Of a stretch of 64,000 bases of DNA, positions 30,044 to 39,000 are shown in pieces. This DNA comes from Sphingosinicella soli (GTDB taxonomy: Bacteria; Pseudomonadota; Alphaproteobacteria; Sphingomonadales; Sphingomonadaceae): assembly GCF_014199685.1 (NCBI RefSeq), contig NZ_JACHNZ010000022.1:1-64000 (forward strand), written 5' to 3'. Made by a program: the position numbers and the translations under genes. The notes below the pieces were generated by a model, which searched no databases, was not told the origin of the DNA, and worked only from the letters and a program-made list of their open reading frames with translations. Numbering within the stretch: position 1 is the first letter of the stretch; each line of letters starts with the position of its first letter.

Positions 30044-30546
30044 GGTGCGGCAGGCTCCGCAGGCGCGGCATCGCCCGCCTTGTCGTCCTGGCCACCGGAC
30101 TGGTTGATGAACCCGCCGATCAGCGTCATCAGATCGACCGAGCCCTGCGTATCGATGATCTCGTCGCCTTCGCGCATCGTCTCGCTGTCGCCGCCCGGCG
30201 TCAGGGAAATATAACTGCCGCCGAGAATGCCTTCGGACGTGATCGCGGCGCTGCTGTCGAGCGGAAGCGCGATGCGCTGATCGATCGAAAGGCCGAGCCG
30301 CGCCTGGAATGTCTCGGGATCGAGCGTCTGATCGACGACCGAGCCGACCTTGATGCCGGAGACGCGCACATCCGTGCCGACCGCGACGCCCGTTGCATTC
30401 GGGAACAGCGCCGAGACGCGGTAGCGATCCGCGCCCACGTTCCCGGACGTGCGCTGATACGAAAACAGGACGAACACCACCGCGATACCGACGACGATTG
30501 CGCCGACGATCGCCTCGATCAGATTCTGCCGGAACAGCGCGGTCAT
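30040..30546 (-). CDS. mlaD: MlaD-type MCE phospholipid transport protein
   Basis: Periplasmic substrate-binding part of the MlaFEDB complex that keeps outer-membrane lipid asymmetry. The 168 residues have one N-terminal membrane anchor (LIEAIVGAIVVGIAVVFVLF). The MCE domain follows: YRVSALFPNATGVAVGTDVRVSGIKVGSV, then ITSEGILGGSYISLTPGG. The C-terminal tail is rich in Ala/Asp/Pro. No mlaE/mlaF in the window. ATGA overlap with the NDUFA12 gene. Confidence 0.92.
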   Translation of the reverse strand: MTALFRQNLIEAIVGAIVVGIAVVFVLFSYQRTSGNVGADRYRVSALFPNATGVAVGTDVRVSGIKVGSVVDQTLDPETFQARLGLSIDQRIALPLDSSAAITSEGILGGSYISLTPGGDSETMREGDEIIDTQGSVDLMTLIGGFINQSGGQDDKAGDAAPAEPAAP

Positions 30547-30941
30547 GCTTCCTCGGGGCTCCATGCTTCATAGTCGCCCGTTGCGCGCGCCCGCGGCGCC
30601 GCGTTGGCGAGCGTACCGGGCCGTTGCCACGCTGCCGCAGTGCCGGTGAGGTTCGCGTGGTGAGGCGTTTCCCACGTTTTGCGCGGCTGCGATTCGCTCG
30701 GCAAAACGTCGGTCGATTTGTGCAGCCAGCCGTGCCACTCGGGCGGCACGCGGCTCGCCTCGTTGAGACCGTCGTAGATCACCCAGCGACGCTCGATGCC
30801 CTTGCCCGGTTTGCCGGCTTTGCGGAAATAGCGATTGCCTTCGGCATCATGGCCGACCTCTTCGCCATGGAAACGCGTCACATAGCGCGTGCCCCACGTC
30901 GGGCCGTCCCACCAGGTGAAAATCGATTTGAACAGACCCAT
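30543..30941 (-). CDS. NDUFA12-family complex I accessory subunit
   Basis: 132 residues, homologous to the mitochondrial NDUFA12/B17.2 accessory subunit of NADH:ubiquinone oxidoreductase, a mark of alphaproteobacteria. Family text: GTRYVTRFHGEEVGHDAEGNRYFR, ERRWVIYDGLNEASRVPPEWHGWLH and the late ETPHHANLTGTAAAWQRPG. Expected on the cytoplasmic arm of complex I. I start at MGLFKSIFTWWDG. Confidence 0.93.
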   Translation of the reverse strand: MGLFKSIFTWWDGPTWGTRYVTRFHGEEVGHDAEGNRYFRKAGKPGKGIERRWVIYDGLNEASRVPPEWHGWLHKSTDVLPSESQPRKTWETPHHANLTGTAAAWQRPGTLANAAPRARATGDYEAWSPEEA

Positions 30942-30978
30942 TCCCGGCTCCGCTGACTTCGGTTGGCGCCTTAGAGCC

Positions 30979-31518
30979 TTATTCCGTGCCGCCTTGCAAG
31001 TCCCGAAGGTCGTATTCCACAAGATCGCCGGGCGTCGCGCCGATCCGCGCGGCCTCTCCGGCATTCAATTCCAGTACGGCGGCGACCGGCCCGAGCGAGC
31101 GGCGCTGCGCTTCATTGAGCGGCGGGACATCGGCAAGGATGCTCTCGATACGCCCGTCGGCAAGCAGGAACACCATGTCGAGCGCGATGTAGGTGTTGTG
31201 CATCCAGAACGCGGCCGGGCGCGGCGCGGGAAACGGGAAGATCATGCCCGCATCCTTCGCCATCGTGCGCCGGTACATGAGGCCCTGCGCCTGCTGGTCC
31301 GGCGTTCGTGCGACCTCGACCGTGTAAACATGCCGCTTGCCGTCGTTCGTGACGATCGTGAGCGGAACGGTCGGCAGTTTCTGGACGGCGGGTTCTTGGG
31401 CGGCGACGTCCTGGGCGACGGGTTCCCGCGTGGCGGCAGAGGGCGCGCCCCCGCAGCCCCAGACAGTGCCCGCGAGCAGAAAGACCGCGAGAAGCGACCG
31501 ATAACGAACAGCATTCAT
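30979..31518 (-). CDS. DUF192 lipoprotein
   Basis: 179 residues, DUF192 family, of unknown function. A signal peptide ends in a lipobox-like VWGCGG, so it is probably a lipoprotein. The core contains EVARTPDQQAQGLMYRRTM, GMIFPFPAPRPAAFWMHNTYIALDMVFL and VLELNAGEAARIGATPGDLVEY, all standard. It lies between the cold-shock gene and the NDUFA12 gene on the same strand. Confidence 0.88.
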   Translation of the reverse strand: MNAVRYRSLLAVFLLAGTVWGCGGAPSAATREPVAQDVAAQEPAVQKLPTVPLTIVTNDGKRHVYTVEVARTPDQQAQGLMYRRTMAKDAGMIFPFPAPRPAAFWMHNTYIALDMVFLLADGRIESILADVPPLNEAQRRSLGPVAAVLELNAGEAARIGATPGDLVEYDLRDLQGGTE

Positions 31519-31529
31519 GAAAAGCGGCT

Positions 31530-32105
31530 CTATGCCTCTCCGACCCCGATGGCAACGGCGAGCGGCCCCTTGTCGCCTTCCGCGATGCGCGCCAACACAT
31601 GCTGGCCCGGTATCAGCTCGATGATGCCCGCACGGCGCACGGTTTCCATGTGAACGAAGATATCGGGCGACCCCTCACCTCGCGTGAGAAATCCGTACCC
31701 TTTCAGGCGGTTGAACCATTTGACTTCGAGGCGCTCGTAATCGCCGGCATCCTCTATCAGCTGCATCGGATCGACGCGCGACGCCGCGCGCTGCACGACG
31801 AGTTCGGGATCGGGCCCGATCGCCGTCGTCAGATCCAGCTCAAGGATACGTCGCGCCTGCCGACCGCGTTCCCGCGCGACAGCCGTGCAAACGACTGTCG
31901 CACCTTCGGGAAGCGTGCGGCGACCGACTTCGCGCAACGTGGAAAAGTGTACCAACACATCCCCGCTCCCATCACTGGGAACGATGAAGCCATATCCCCG
32001 TACCGCATCGAACCACTTTACCGTGCCATCGACGCGGCATTCCTCGGCGACTTCGGCAAGGTCGGACACGTGCTCACCTTCTGGCAGCAACGCGTGCTCG
32101 GCCAT
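31530..32105 (-). CDS. double cold-shock-domain protein
   Basis: 191 residues with two cold-shock domains: [20 protein letters not shown] (from about 24, with DVLVHFSTL) and [20 protein letters not shown] (from about 126, with [10 protein letters not shown]). RNP1/RNP2-type aromatic residues are kept in both. Two-domain CSPs of this length are typical of alphaproteobacteria and act as RNA chaperones. Divergent from the CoxG-like gene. Confidence 0.93.
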   Translation of the reverse strand: MAEHALLPEGEHVSDLAEVAEECRVDGTVKWFDAVRGYGFIVPSDGSGDVLVHFSTLREVGRRTLPEGATVVCTAVARERGRQARRILELDLTTAIGPDPELVVQRAASRVDPMQLIEDAGDYERLEVKWFNRLKGYGFLTRGEGSPDIFVHMETVRRAGIIELIPGQHVLARIAEGDKGPLAVAIGVGEA

Positions 32106-32216
32106 TACCCCCTCCGACGCACATTTAATTTTTCGAGAAAGAACGCTACCACAAAACCCCGTAACGACGAACTATATAGTTAATTTTCAAAGCGACAAGA
32201 CAAAGGATTTACGCCC

Positions 32217-32804
32217 ATGGAACTGAACGGAGAGACCCTCATCGCGGCGCCCCGCGAACGGGTCTGGGCGGCGCTCAACGACCCCGAGGTTCTCGCCGCC
32301 TGCATCGACGGTGTGGAACGGCTTGAGCGTGCAGGGGAAAACCGTTTCGAAGGCACGATGAACGCCAAGGTCGGGCCGGTGCGCGCGAAGTTTACAGGCG
32401 CAGTCGAGCTCTCGGAAATCGACCCTCCCAACGCCTATGTGATCTCCGGCGAAGGCAAGGGCGGCGTCGCGGGTTTCGCCAAGGGCAAGGCCTCCGTGCG
32501 GCTCGACGACGCCCCGGAAGGCACGCGACTCACCTGGCAGGCAAGCTCGACCGTGGGCGGCAAGCTCGCCCAGCTCGGCGCGCGGCTGATCGAAGGCACC
32601 GCAAAGGCTTATGCGGAATCCTTCTTTGCCGCGTTCAAGGCGCGGGTAGAGAGCGGTGAAACGACGGCGGAACCTGCGCCGGTCGCACCCCCCGAAACCG
32701 ATCTCGCCGAGGGAACCGATGAAACGCGGGGCCTGCCCCCCGCCATATGGGGCGGCCTCGTGATCGCGCTCGTCGCCGCGCTGGTGCTCTGGCTCGTGCT
32801 GTGA
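32217..32804 (+). CDS. CoxG-like SRPBCC protein with C-terminal membrane anchor
   Basis: 195 residues. The SRPBCC/CoxG domain (1-145) begins LNGETLIAAPRERVWAALNDPEVLAACIDGVE. A Pro/Glu linker leads to one C-terminal membrane helix (WGGLVIALVAALVLWLVL). CoxG helps recruit or assemble molybdenum-containing CO-dehydrogenase-family hydroxylases. The next two genes are also molybdenum-hydroxylase accessories, with GTGA overlaps, but the large/medium/small oxidase subunits are not in this window. Confidence 0.88.
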   Translation: MELNGETLIAAPRERVWAALNDPEVLAACIDGVERLERAGENRFEGTMNAKVGPVRAKFTGAVELSEIDPPNAYVISGEGKGGVAGFAKGKASVRLDDAPEGTRLTWQASSTVGGKLAQLGARLIEGTAKAYAESFFAAFKARVESGETTAEPAPVAPPETDLAEGTDETRGLPPAIWGGLVIALVAALVLWLVL

Positions 32805-33721
32805 GCGGAGACGACACCGCCGCGCTGATCGCAACCCTGCGCGGCTGGATCACCGGCGGACACAGCGCGGCAATCGCGACGGTGATCGAGACATGGGGCT
32901 CCGCGCCGCGCCGCACGGGCGCGCATCTCCTCGTGCGCGACGACGGCCTGTTCGAAGGTTCGGTGAGCGGCGGCTGCGTGGAAGGCGATGTGATCGCCGC
33001 CGCTGCGGACGTGCTCGCCGACGGCGCGCCGAGGCGCCTGGAATACGGCGTCGCCGATGCCCGCGCGTGGGAGGTGGGCCTGGCCTGCGGCGGCCGCATC
33101 GCCGTTCTGGTGCAGCCCGTCTCCGAAGCGGGCTTCTCTCCCGCGCTCGTCGAACGACTCGCCGACGCGCTCGCGCGCGGCGAAAGCGTCAGCGTCACCA
33201 CCGATGCCGATAGCGTTTCCCGCGAGGGCGAACACGAAGGCTTCACCCGTCTTTACGAGCCCGCCGGACGGCTGATGATCGTCGGCGCGGTTCACATCGC
33301 GCAGGCGCTGGTGCCGATGGCCGAACTGCTCGGCTATGTGCCGCTCGTCGTCGATCCGCGCGGCAGCTTCGCCGCCGCCGAGCGCTTCGCGCACATCGCG
33401 GTCGATCCGCGCTGGCCCGACGAGGCGCTCGCCGACTGGAAGCCCGACGGCGCGAGCGCCATTGTCGCGTTGACGCACGATCCCAAGCTCGACGACCCGG
33501 CGCTGATCGCGGCGCTGCGCTCGCCCGCCTTCTACATCGCCGCGCTCGGATCGCGGAAGAACCAGGCGATCCGCCGCGAACGGCTCGCCGCCGCCGGATT
33601 CGATGAGGCTGCGCTGGCGCGGATCCACGGCCCTGCGGGCCTTGCGATCGGCGCGGCGAACCCCGCCGAGATCGCGCTTTCGATCGCCGCCCAGATGATC
33701 GCGGTGCGGCGCGGCGCGTGA
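32801..33721 (+). CDS. XdhC/CoxF-family molybdenum enzyme maturation factor
   Basis: 306 residues. XdhC proteins bind molybdenum cofactor and insert its sulfurated form into xanthine-dehydrogenase-type enzymes. The N-terminal part has TVIETWGSAPRRTGAHLLV and EGSVSGGCVEGDV; the Rossmann part has RLMIVGAVHIAQALVPMAELLGY and ALGSRKNQAIRRERL. GTG start overlapping the CoxG-like stop; its stop in turn overlaps the next GTG start. Confidence 0.92.
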   Translation: MSGDDTAALIATLRGWITGGHSAAIATVIETWGSAPRRTGAHLLVRDDGLFEGSVSGGCVEGDVIAAAADVLADGAPRRLEYGVADARAWEVGLACGGRIAVLVQPVSEAGFSPALVERLADALARGESVSVTTDADSVSREGEHEGFTRLYEPAGRLMIVGAVHIAQALVPMAELLGYVPLVVDPRGSFAAAERFAHIAVDPRWPDEALADWKPDGASAIVALTHDPKLDDPALIAALRSPAFYIAALGSRKNQAIRRERLAAAGFDEAALARIHGPAGLAIGAANPAEIALSIAAQMIAVRRGA

Positions 33722-35295
33722 AGTTCGGCCCCGTCCCCCTCGAACGCGCGGAAGGCGCCTGTCTCGCCCACGCGGTGCATGTCGGCGGGCGGCGGATCGC
33801 CAAGGGAAAACGCCTCGATGCGGCGGACATCGCCGATGCCCGCGCGGCGGGGCTTTCCGAACTGGTTGTGGCGGCGCTTGAAAGCGGTGATCTTCACGAG
33901 GATTCGGCGGCGGCCATGCTCGCGGTCGCCTCGGCAGGCTCCGGCCTTACCGCCCAGCCGCCCGCGCACGGCCGCGCCAACATCATCGCCGATGCCGCCG
34001 GGCTGTTGGTGGTGGACGTCGCTGCCGTCGATGCGGTGAACGCCCACGACGAGGGCGTGACGCTCGGCACGCTCGCCCCCTTCGCACCCGCCGCGCAGGG
34101 CGAGATCGTCGCTACGGTGAAGATCATCCCCTTCGCGATTCCCGAAGCGCTCGTCCAAAGCGCGGCGGCAAGCGCGGAAGGCGTGCTGCGGCTGGCGCCG
34201 TTCGGGTCGCTGCGGGCCGCGTTCATCCAGACGACGCTTCCCGGCACGCCCGCCAAGCTGCTCGCCAAAACCGCCGAGGTGACCGAAGCGCGCTGCGCCG
34301 CGCTCGGCCTCGCAGCATGGCGCGAAATGCGCTGTGCGCACACGGCGGACGCGCTCGCGGATGTGCTGGCGGAAACGGCGGATGCCGACCTCGTTCTCAT
34401 CAGCGGCGCCTCCGCGATCAGCGACCGGCGCGACGTGATTCCCGCCGCGATCGAACGCGCAGGCGGCGGCGTGCTGCGCCTCGGCATGCCGGTTGATCCG
34501 GGCAACCTGCTTTGCCTCGCCCGGATCGGCACGCGGCCGGTGATCGGCCTGCCCGGCTGCGCGCGAAGCCCGCGCCGCAACGGCTTCGACTGGGTGCTGG
34601 AACGGCTCTGGGCAGGGCTCGACGTGACCGGGACAGACATTGCCCGCATGGGCGCGGGCGGGCTTCTGGCCGATGTGCCCCGCCCCGAGCCGCGCCCGAA
34701 ACCGGCGGCGGGAGGCCCGGTCGGCGCCATCGTGCTCGCGGGCGGACGGTCCGTGCGGATGGGCGCGAACAAGCTGCTCGCGGACCTCGGCGGCAAGCCG
34801 GTCCTCGCGCATGTGCTGGGCGCGCTGCGCGCCGCAGGGCTCCCGGCGATCGTCGTGACCGGCCACGCGGAGGCGGAGATTGCCGCAACGGCAGCACAGT
34901 TCGGTTTTCCGAGCGTTCACGCCGCGCGCTACGCGGAGGGGCTGAGCCGGTCGCTCGCGGCAGGAATTGCCGCCGCGCCCGCGGACTGGTCGGCGGCACT
35001 GGTGCTGCTCGGCGACATGCCCGGCGTGACCGCGGAACACATCGAAACGCTTGCCGCCGCCGCAGGCGCAGGCCGTATTGCGGTGCCGGTGCATGACGGC
35101 AAGCGCGGCAACCCGGTCGCGTGGGGACGGCGCTATTTCACGCGGCTGCGCGGCATCGACGGCGACGTCGGCGGCAAGGCGCTCCTTGCCGAGTTCGCGG
35201 ACGACATCGTCGAGGTGCCCCTGGAAAGCGACGCGATCTTCATGGATGTGGACACGCCAGAAGCCCTCGCAGCGGCGCGGTCGCGCTACATCTGA
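33718..35295 (+). CDS. fused MoeA-like/MocA molybdenum cofactor cytidylyltransferase
   Basis: 525 residues in two halves. About 1-315 is a molybdopterin-binding-like domain (GRRIAKGKRLDAADIADA, the NAHDEGVTL region, VLISGASAISDRRD, VIGLPGCARSP). About 335-525 is an NTP-transferase (MocA/NTP_transf_3) domain with the nucleotide loop VLAGGRSVRMGANKLLADL and LLGDMPGVTAEHI. It probably makes molybdopterin-cytosine dinucleotide for a CO-dehydrogenase-type hydroxylase. GTG start. Converges on recX with a 10-base overlap. Confidence 0.87.
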   Translation: MKFGPVPLERAEGACLAHAVHVGGRRIAKGKRLDAADIADARAAGLSELVVAALESGDLHEDSAAAMLAVASAGSGLTAQPPAHGRANIIADAAGLLVVDVAAVDAVNAHDEGVTLGTLAPFAPAAQGEIVATVKIIPFAIPEALVQSAAASAEGVLRLAPFGSLRAAFIQTTLPGTPAKLLAKTAEVTEARCAALGLAAWREMRCAHTADALADVLAETADADLVLISGASAISDRRDVIPAAIERAGGGVLRLGMPVDPGNLLCLARIGTRPVIGLPGCARSPRRNGFDWVLERLWAGLDVTGTDIARMGAGGLLADVPRPEPRPKPAAGGPVGAIVLAGGRSVRMGANKLLADLGGKPVLAHVLGALRAAGLPAIVVTGHAEAEIAATAAQFGFPSVHAARYAEGLSRSLAAGIAAAPADWSAALVLLGDMPGVTAEHIETLAAAAGAGRIAVPVHDGKRGNPVAWGRRYFTRLRGIDGDVGGKALLAEFADDIVEVPLESDAIFMDVDTPEALAAARSRYI

Positions 35296-35807
35296 TCGGG
35301 TTCGATATCCCGCATGTCCAGCACTTCGGAGGTGATGCGCGCATCGTGGCCGGCGCGCAGCATGGCCGCGAATTGCTTCTGCCGCACGGCCCGGTCCGGC
35401 ACTTCGCGCGCAAACGGGCCGAAACGCTTGCGGCGCGCATAGGCGAGCGCCGCGCCGTGCGCATCGACCGTATCGGTGATTTCGCCGCGCAGATCCTCGG
35501 CAAGGCCCGCCGCGCGCAGCTCCTGCCCGATGCGCCGGGCGCCGTAGCCGCGCCGCTCCAGCCCCCGCGCGCGGGCTTCCCCGAACGTGCGGTCATCGAC
35601 ATACCCCAGCGCCGCGAAGCGCGTGACGATGCCGTCCACGTCGGCAGGGCGCTCTCCCGCCCAGCCGCGCTCTCTCAGCTTGCGCGCGAGATACGTCCTG
35701 AGCTTCGCTTCGGAGGTCGAATAACGCTCGACATGGCGCAGCGCGAGCGCGCGAAGCGCATCTTCATCCAGCGGCCGGGGCTGTTTTCGGTCTTTTTCGC
35801 TACGCAC
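35286..35807 (-). CDS. recX: RecX regulator of RecA
   Basis: About 173 residues from GTG 35807. RecX blocks RecA filament extension. The tandem three-helix repeats appear as ALALRHVERYSTSEAKLRTYLARKL, ADVDGIVTRFAALGYVDDRTFGEARARG and YGARRIGQELRAAGLAED. A longer frame to 35891 exists, but the N-terminal extension looks non-family. recA itself is not in the window. Confidence 0.87.
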   Translation of the reverse strand: MRSEKDRKQPRPLDEDALRALALRHVERYSTSEAKLRTYLARKLRERGWAGERPADVDGIVTRFAALGYVDDRTFGEARARGLERRGYGARRIGQELRAAGLAEDLRGEITDTVDAHGAALAYARRKRFGPFAREVPDRAVRQKQFAAMLRAGHDARITSEVLDMRDIEPDQM

Positions 35808-35950
35808 GCCATGTTCCTGCCATAGTCGGACCCAATTTTGAACGTCACATTCCTGCAAAGGCTGACGCTGGCCTGTTTTGCATGTGGCCAAAGAGTCGTG
35901 TATCTGGCGAGGTTTATGAGCGGCGAAGCCGCCGCCGCGCCGAGAGAACT

Positions 35951-35957
35951 GAGGAGG
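35951..35957 (+). promoter_or_regulatory. strong ribosome binding site favouring a TTG start
   Basis: GAGGAGG lies 9 bases before TTG 35967 and inside the frame that could begin at ATG 35916 (which has GAGG only 3 bases upstream). The SD strength argues for TTG. Confidence 0.55.
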
Positions 35958-35966
35958 TTCGGGGAC

Positions 35967-37751
35967 TTGCTGAATCGCACTTCGGATTCAAGCGCATTGG
36001 CGCTGTCCGGCGCGGAAGACACGGTGACGGCCCCAACGCCGACGCTCGATGATCTGCCGCGCCGCCTTGCGGACTTCAACACGCTGGGCGAGGCGCTGGA
36101 TTATGCGGCGCAGGGCAAGCGCGGCCTCAATTTCTTCGATGCGCGGGCGCGGCTTGCGCGGGTCATGACCTTCGCCGACCTCAAGGCCGATGCCACCGCA
36201 AACGCATACCGGCTGATTGCTGCGGGCATCAAGCCGGGCGACCGCGTGGCGCTGATCGCCGAGACGGGCGCGGATTTCGTCAGCCTGTTTTTCGGCGCGA
36301 TCTATGCAGGCGCGCTGCCCGTGCCGCTGCCGCTGCCCACCTCGTTCGGCGGCCGCGAAGGGTATGTCGACCAGATCCGCAGCCAGCTGACGTCCTGCGA
36401 TCCCGAGATCGTGCTTGCGCCTTCCGGCCTCTCCGCGATCGTCGCGGAGGCCGCCGCAGGCCTGCGCTGCCGCACCGCGCACGACTGGCTCGATTTCACG
36501 GCGCGCGATGCGAAACCCGCGCCGCTGCCGTCCGCCCGCAAGAGCGACATCGCCTACCTTCAGTATTCGAGCGGCTCCACGCGCTTTCCGCACGGCGTCG
36601 AGATCACGCATGAGGCGCTTCTCGCCAATCTGAACGGCCATGCCGTCGGCGTGAACCTGCGCCGCGACGACCGTGTCATTTCGTGGCTGCCTTATTATCA
36701 CGACATGGGCCTCGTCGGCTGCCTGATGGCGCCGATCGCCAATCAGGTCTCCGCCGACTACCTCGCCACCGAGGATTTCGCGCGGCGTCCGCTGTCGTGG
36801 CTGGCGCTCATCACGCGCAACGAAGGCCACAGCCTCTCGTATTCGCCCACCTTTGGCTACGACATCTGCGCCCGCCGCGTTTCCAGCCAGACCGATGTCG
36901 CCGAGCGTTTCGACCTTTCGCGTTGGCGCGTCGCGGGTAACGGCGCCGACATGATTCGTCCCGACGTGATGAACAGCTTTGTCGAAGCCTTCGCCCCTGC
37001 GGGCTTCAAGGCGGGCGCGTTCCTGCCGAGCTACGGGCTTGCCGAAGCGACGCTCGCCGTCACCATCTCGCCCGTGGGCGCCGGTATCGTGACCGACCTG
37101 GTCGATGAGCGCCTGCTTTCGGGCGAGCGCGAAGATGGGGGCGCAGGCACGGGCCGCATGCGCGAGATCGTGAACTGCGGCGTCGCGCTTCCGGGCATGG
37201 AAATCGAGATCCGCGACGACGCCGGACGCCGCCTCGGCGACCGTTTGATCGGCAAGGTGTTCGTGGCCGGACCCAGCATCATGACCGGCTATTTCCGCGA
37301 CGAAATCTCCACCCGCGCCGCGCTTCAGGGCTGCTGGCTCGACACCGGCGACATGGGCTACATGCTGGAAGGCGCGCTCTACATCGTGGGCCGCGCCAAG
37401 GACATGATCATCATCAACGGCAAGAACCACTGGCCGCAGGACATCGAGTGGGCGATCGAGCAGCTTCCGGGCTTCAAGGCAGGCGATATCGCCGCGTTCT
37501 CGATCACCACGGAAGGCGGAGAGGAAGCGCCCGCCGTGCTCGTGCAGTGCCGCACCAGCGACGCCGCAGAGCGCGCCGAACTCCGCGAGACGATCAAGAC
37601 CAAGGTACGCACCATCACCGGCATGAACTGCATCGTCGAACTCGTGCCGCCGCGCGCGCTGCCGCGCACCAGCTCCGGCAAGCTCAGCCGCTCCAAGGCG
37701 CGCGCGCTGTACCTCTCCGGCCAGATCCAGCCGTTCGACATCGCGGCCTGA
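35967..37751 (+). CDS. fatty acyl-AMP ligase / acyl-ACP synthetase for sphingolipid synthesis
   Basis: About 594 residues. Activates a fatty acid as acyl-adenylate and loads it on an ACP. Adenylation motifs: YLQYSSGSTRFPHGVEITH, SWLPYYHDMGLVG, LPSYGLAEATLA and LDTGDMGYM. DMIIINGKNHWPQDIEW is the fatty-acyl-AMP-ligase (FAAL) version of the A8 region. First of four same-strand genes ending in serine palmitoyltransferase. In Caulobacter a similar synthetase, ACP and CerR flank spt, so I infer it charges the ACP at 38744. Start TTG, alternatively ATG 35916. Confidence 0.88.
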   Translation: MLNRTSDSSALALSGAEDTVTAPTPTLDDLPRRLADFNTLGEALDYAAQGKRGLNFFDARARLARVMTFADLKADATANAYRLIAAGIKPGDRVALIAETGADFVSLFFGAIYAGALPVPLPLPTSFGGREGYVDQIRSQLTSCDPEIVLAPSGLSAIVAEAAAGLRCRTAHDWLDFTARDAKPAPLPSARKSDIAYLQYSSGSTRFPHGVEITHEALLANLNGHAVGVNLRRDDRVISWLPYYHDMGLVGCLMAPIANQVSADYLATEDFARRPLSWLALITRNEGHSLSYSPTFGYDICARRVSSQTDVAERFDLSRWRVAGNGADMIRPDVMNSFVEAFAPAGFKAGAFLPSYGLAEATLAVTISPVGAGIVTDLVDERLLSGEREDGGAGTGRMREIVNCGVALPGMEIEIRDDAGRRLGDRLIGKVFVAGPSIMTGYFRDEISTRAALQGCWLDTGDMGYMLEGALYIVGRAKDMIIINGKNHWPQDIEWAIEQLPGFKAGDIAAFSITTEGGEEAPAVLVQCRTSDAAERAELRETIKTKVRTITGMNCIVELVPPRALPRTSSGKLSRSKARALYLSGQIQPFDIAA

Positions 37752-37764
37752 CGCCGCTCCGCGT

Positions 37765-38673
37765 ATGACGACGCTCGCCATCACCGGCGGAACCGGCTTC
37801 GTCGGGTCGAAACTCATCGATCTTGCACTCGAAAAGGGGCACGGGGTCCGCGCGCTCGCCCGCCGCGCGCAACCGGCGCGGCCGGGGCTCGAATGGGTGA
37901 CCGGCGATCTTGCAAACGGCAGCGCGCTCGCCCGGCTCACGGAAGGCGCAGATGCCGTAATCCATGTCGCGGGCGTCATCAATGCGCGGAGCCCGCTCGC
38001 GTTTGCGGCAGGCAATGTCGAGGGCACGCGCGCCATGCTGGAGGCGAGCCGCAACGTGCCGCGTTTCGTCCACGTCTCCTCGCTCGCGGCGCGCGAACCG
38101 GCGCTCTCCATCTACGGCAACACCAAGGCCGCCGCCGACGCGCTCGTCGAAACCGCGCGTCCCGACGCCGCGATCGTGCGTCCGCCCGCCGTCTACGGGC
38201 CCGGCGACCGCGAGACGGCGAACGTCTACAGGCTCGTCGCGCGCGGCTGGGCCTTGCTGCCGGGGCGCGGGCGGTTTTCCGTCGTCGAGGTCTCGGACCT
38301 TGCAAGCGCCCTGCTCGCCCTTGCCCAAAGCCCGTCCGCCCAGGGGATCTTCGAGATCGACGATGCGACGGCAGGCGGGCTCAGCCACCGCGACATGGCC
38401 GCGTACATTGCCGCCGCGCTCGGCAAGGCGCCGATCTATGTGCCGTTGCCGTCTGCGGCACTGATGCTCGGCGCCGCGATCGACACGCTCGGCGCGAAGC
38501 TCTCCGGGCGCCTCCCCGCGCTCAGCTTCGACCGCGCGCGCTACCTCGCGCATCCCGATTGGGTGGCCGACAGCACGCGCCTTCGCGCGCTCGGCATCTG
38601 GGCGCCCGAGGTGCCCGCCGCGCAGGGCATCGCACGCACGGCGGAATGGTACAGGAATGCAGGCTGGATTTAG
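37765..38673 (+). CDS. SDR/NAD(P)-dependent reductase, CerR-like
   Basis: 302 residues, extended SDR fold. The nucleotide loop is AITGGTGFVGSKLID and the catalytic Tyr-Lys pair is in YGNTKAAAD (about 113-121), with VRPPAVYGPGD downstream. It lacks sugar-nucleotide epimerase context here. Its position between the acyl-AMP ligase and ACP/spt genes matches CerR of Caulobacter, which reduces the 3-keto group of the sphingoid base or ceramide. Function inferred from position. Confidence 0.83.
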   Translation: MTTLAITGGTGFVGSKLIDLALEKGHGVRALARRAQPARPGLEWVTGDLANGSALARLTEGADAVIHVAGVINARSPLAFAAGNVEGTRAMLEASRNVPRFVHVSSLAAREPALSIYGNTKAAADALVETARPDAAIVRPPAVYGPGDRETANVYRLVARGWALLPGRGRFSVVEVSDLASALLALAQSPSAQGIFEIDDATAGGLSHRDMAAYIAAALGKAPIYVPLPSAALMLGAAIDTLGAKLSGRLPALSFDRARYLAHPDWVADSTRLRALGIWAPEVPAAQGIARTAEWYRNAGWI

Positions 38674-38743
38674 GCTGCCCGCCCGCCTATCCCCTGCCAC
38701 AATCTGTTGGCATCGAACCGCAACGACATTTCGGGACACACGC

Positions 38744-38992
38744 ATGGCGCACACACGCGAGACCATCCTTCCAAAGCTGATGGAACTGATCGAGCCGCTG
38801 AACCGCAGGGGCATCGCGCTTACCGGGGACACGAGCTTCGCCAGCGACCTTGAGCTGGACTCGCTGACGGTGATGGACCTCGTCGCCAATATCGAGGACG
38901 AATACGACATCATCCTGCCGATGAACCTGCTCCCCGAACTGGAAACGATCGGCCAGCTCGCCGACGCCGTCGCCCGTATCGTGAACGGTTGA
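38744..38992 (+). CDS. acyl carrier protein of the sphingolipid locus
   Basis: 82 residues. The phosphopantetheine Ser lies in SDLELDSLTVMDLVANIED (LDSL). The N-terminus (MAHTRETILPKLMEL) and acidic helix III are ACP-like, but it is clearly distinct from a housekeeping AcpP. Probably receives acyl chains from the ligase at 35967 and delivers them to serine palmitoyltransferase, whose gene starts 8 bases after its stop. Confidence 0.9.
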   Translation: MAHTRETILPKLMELIEPLNRRGIALTGDTSFASDLELDSLTVMDLVANIEDEYDIILPMNLLPELETIGQLADAVARIVNG

Positions 38993-39000
38993 GGCGAACG

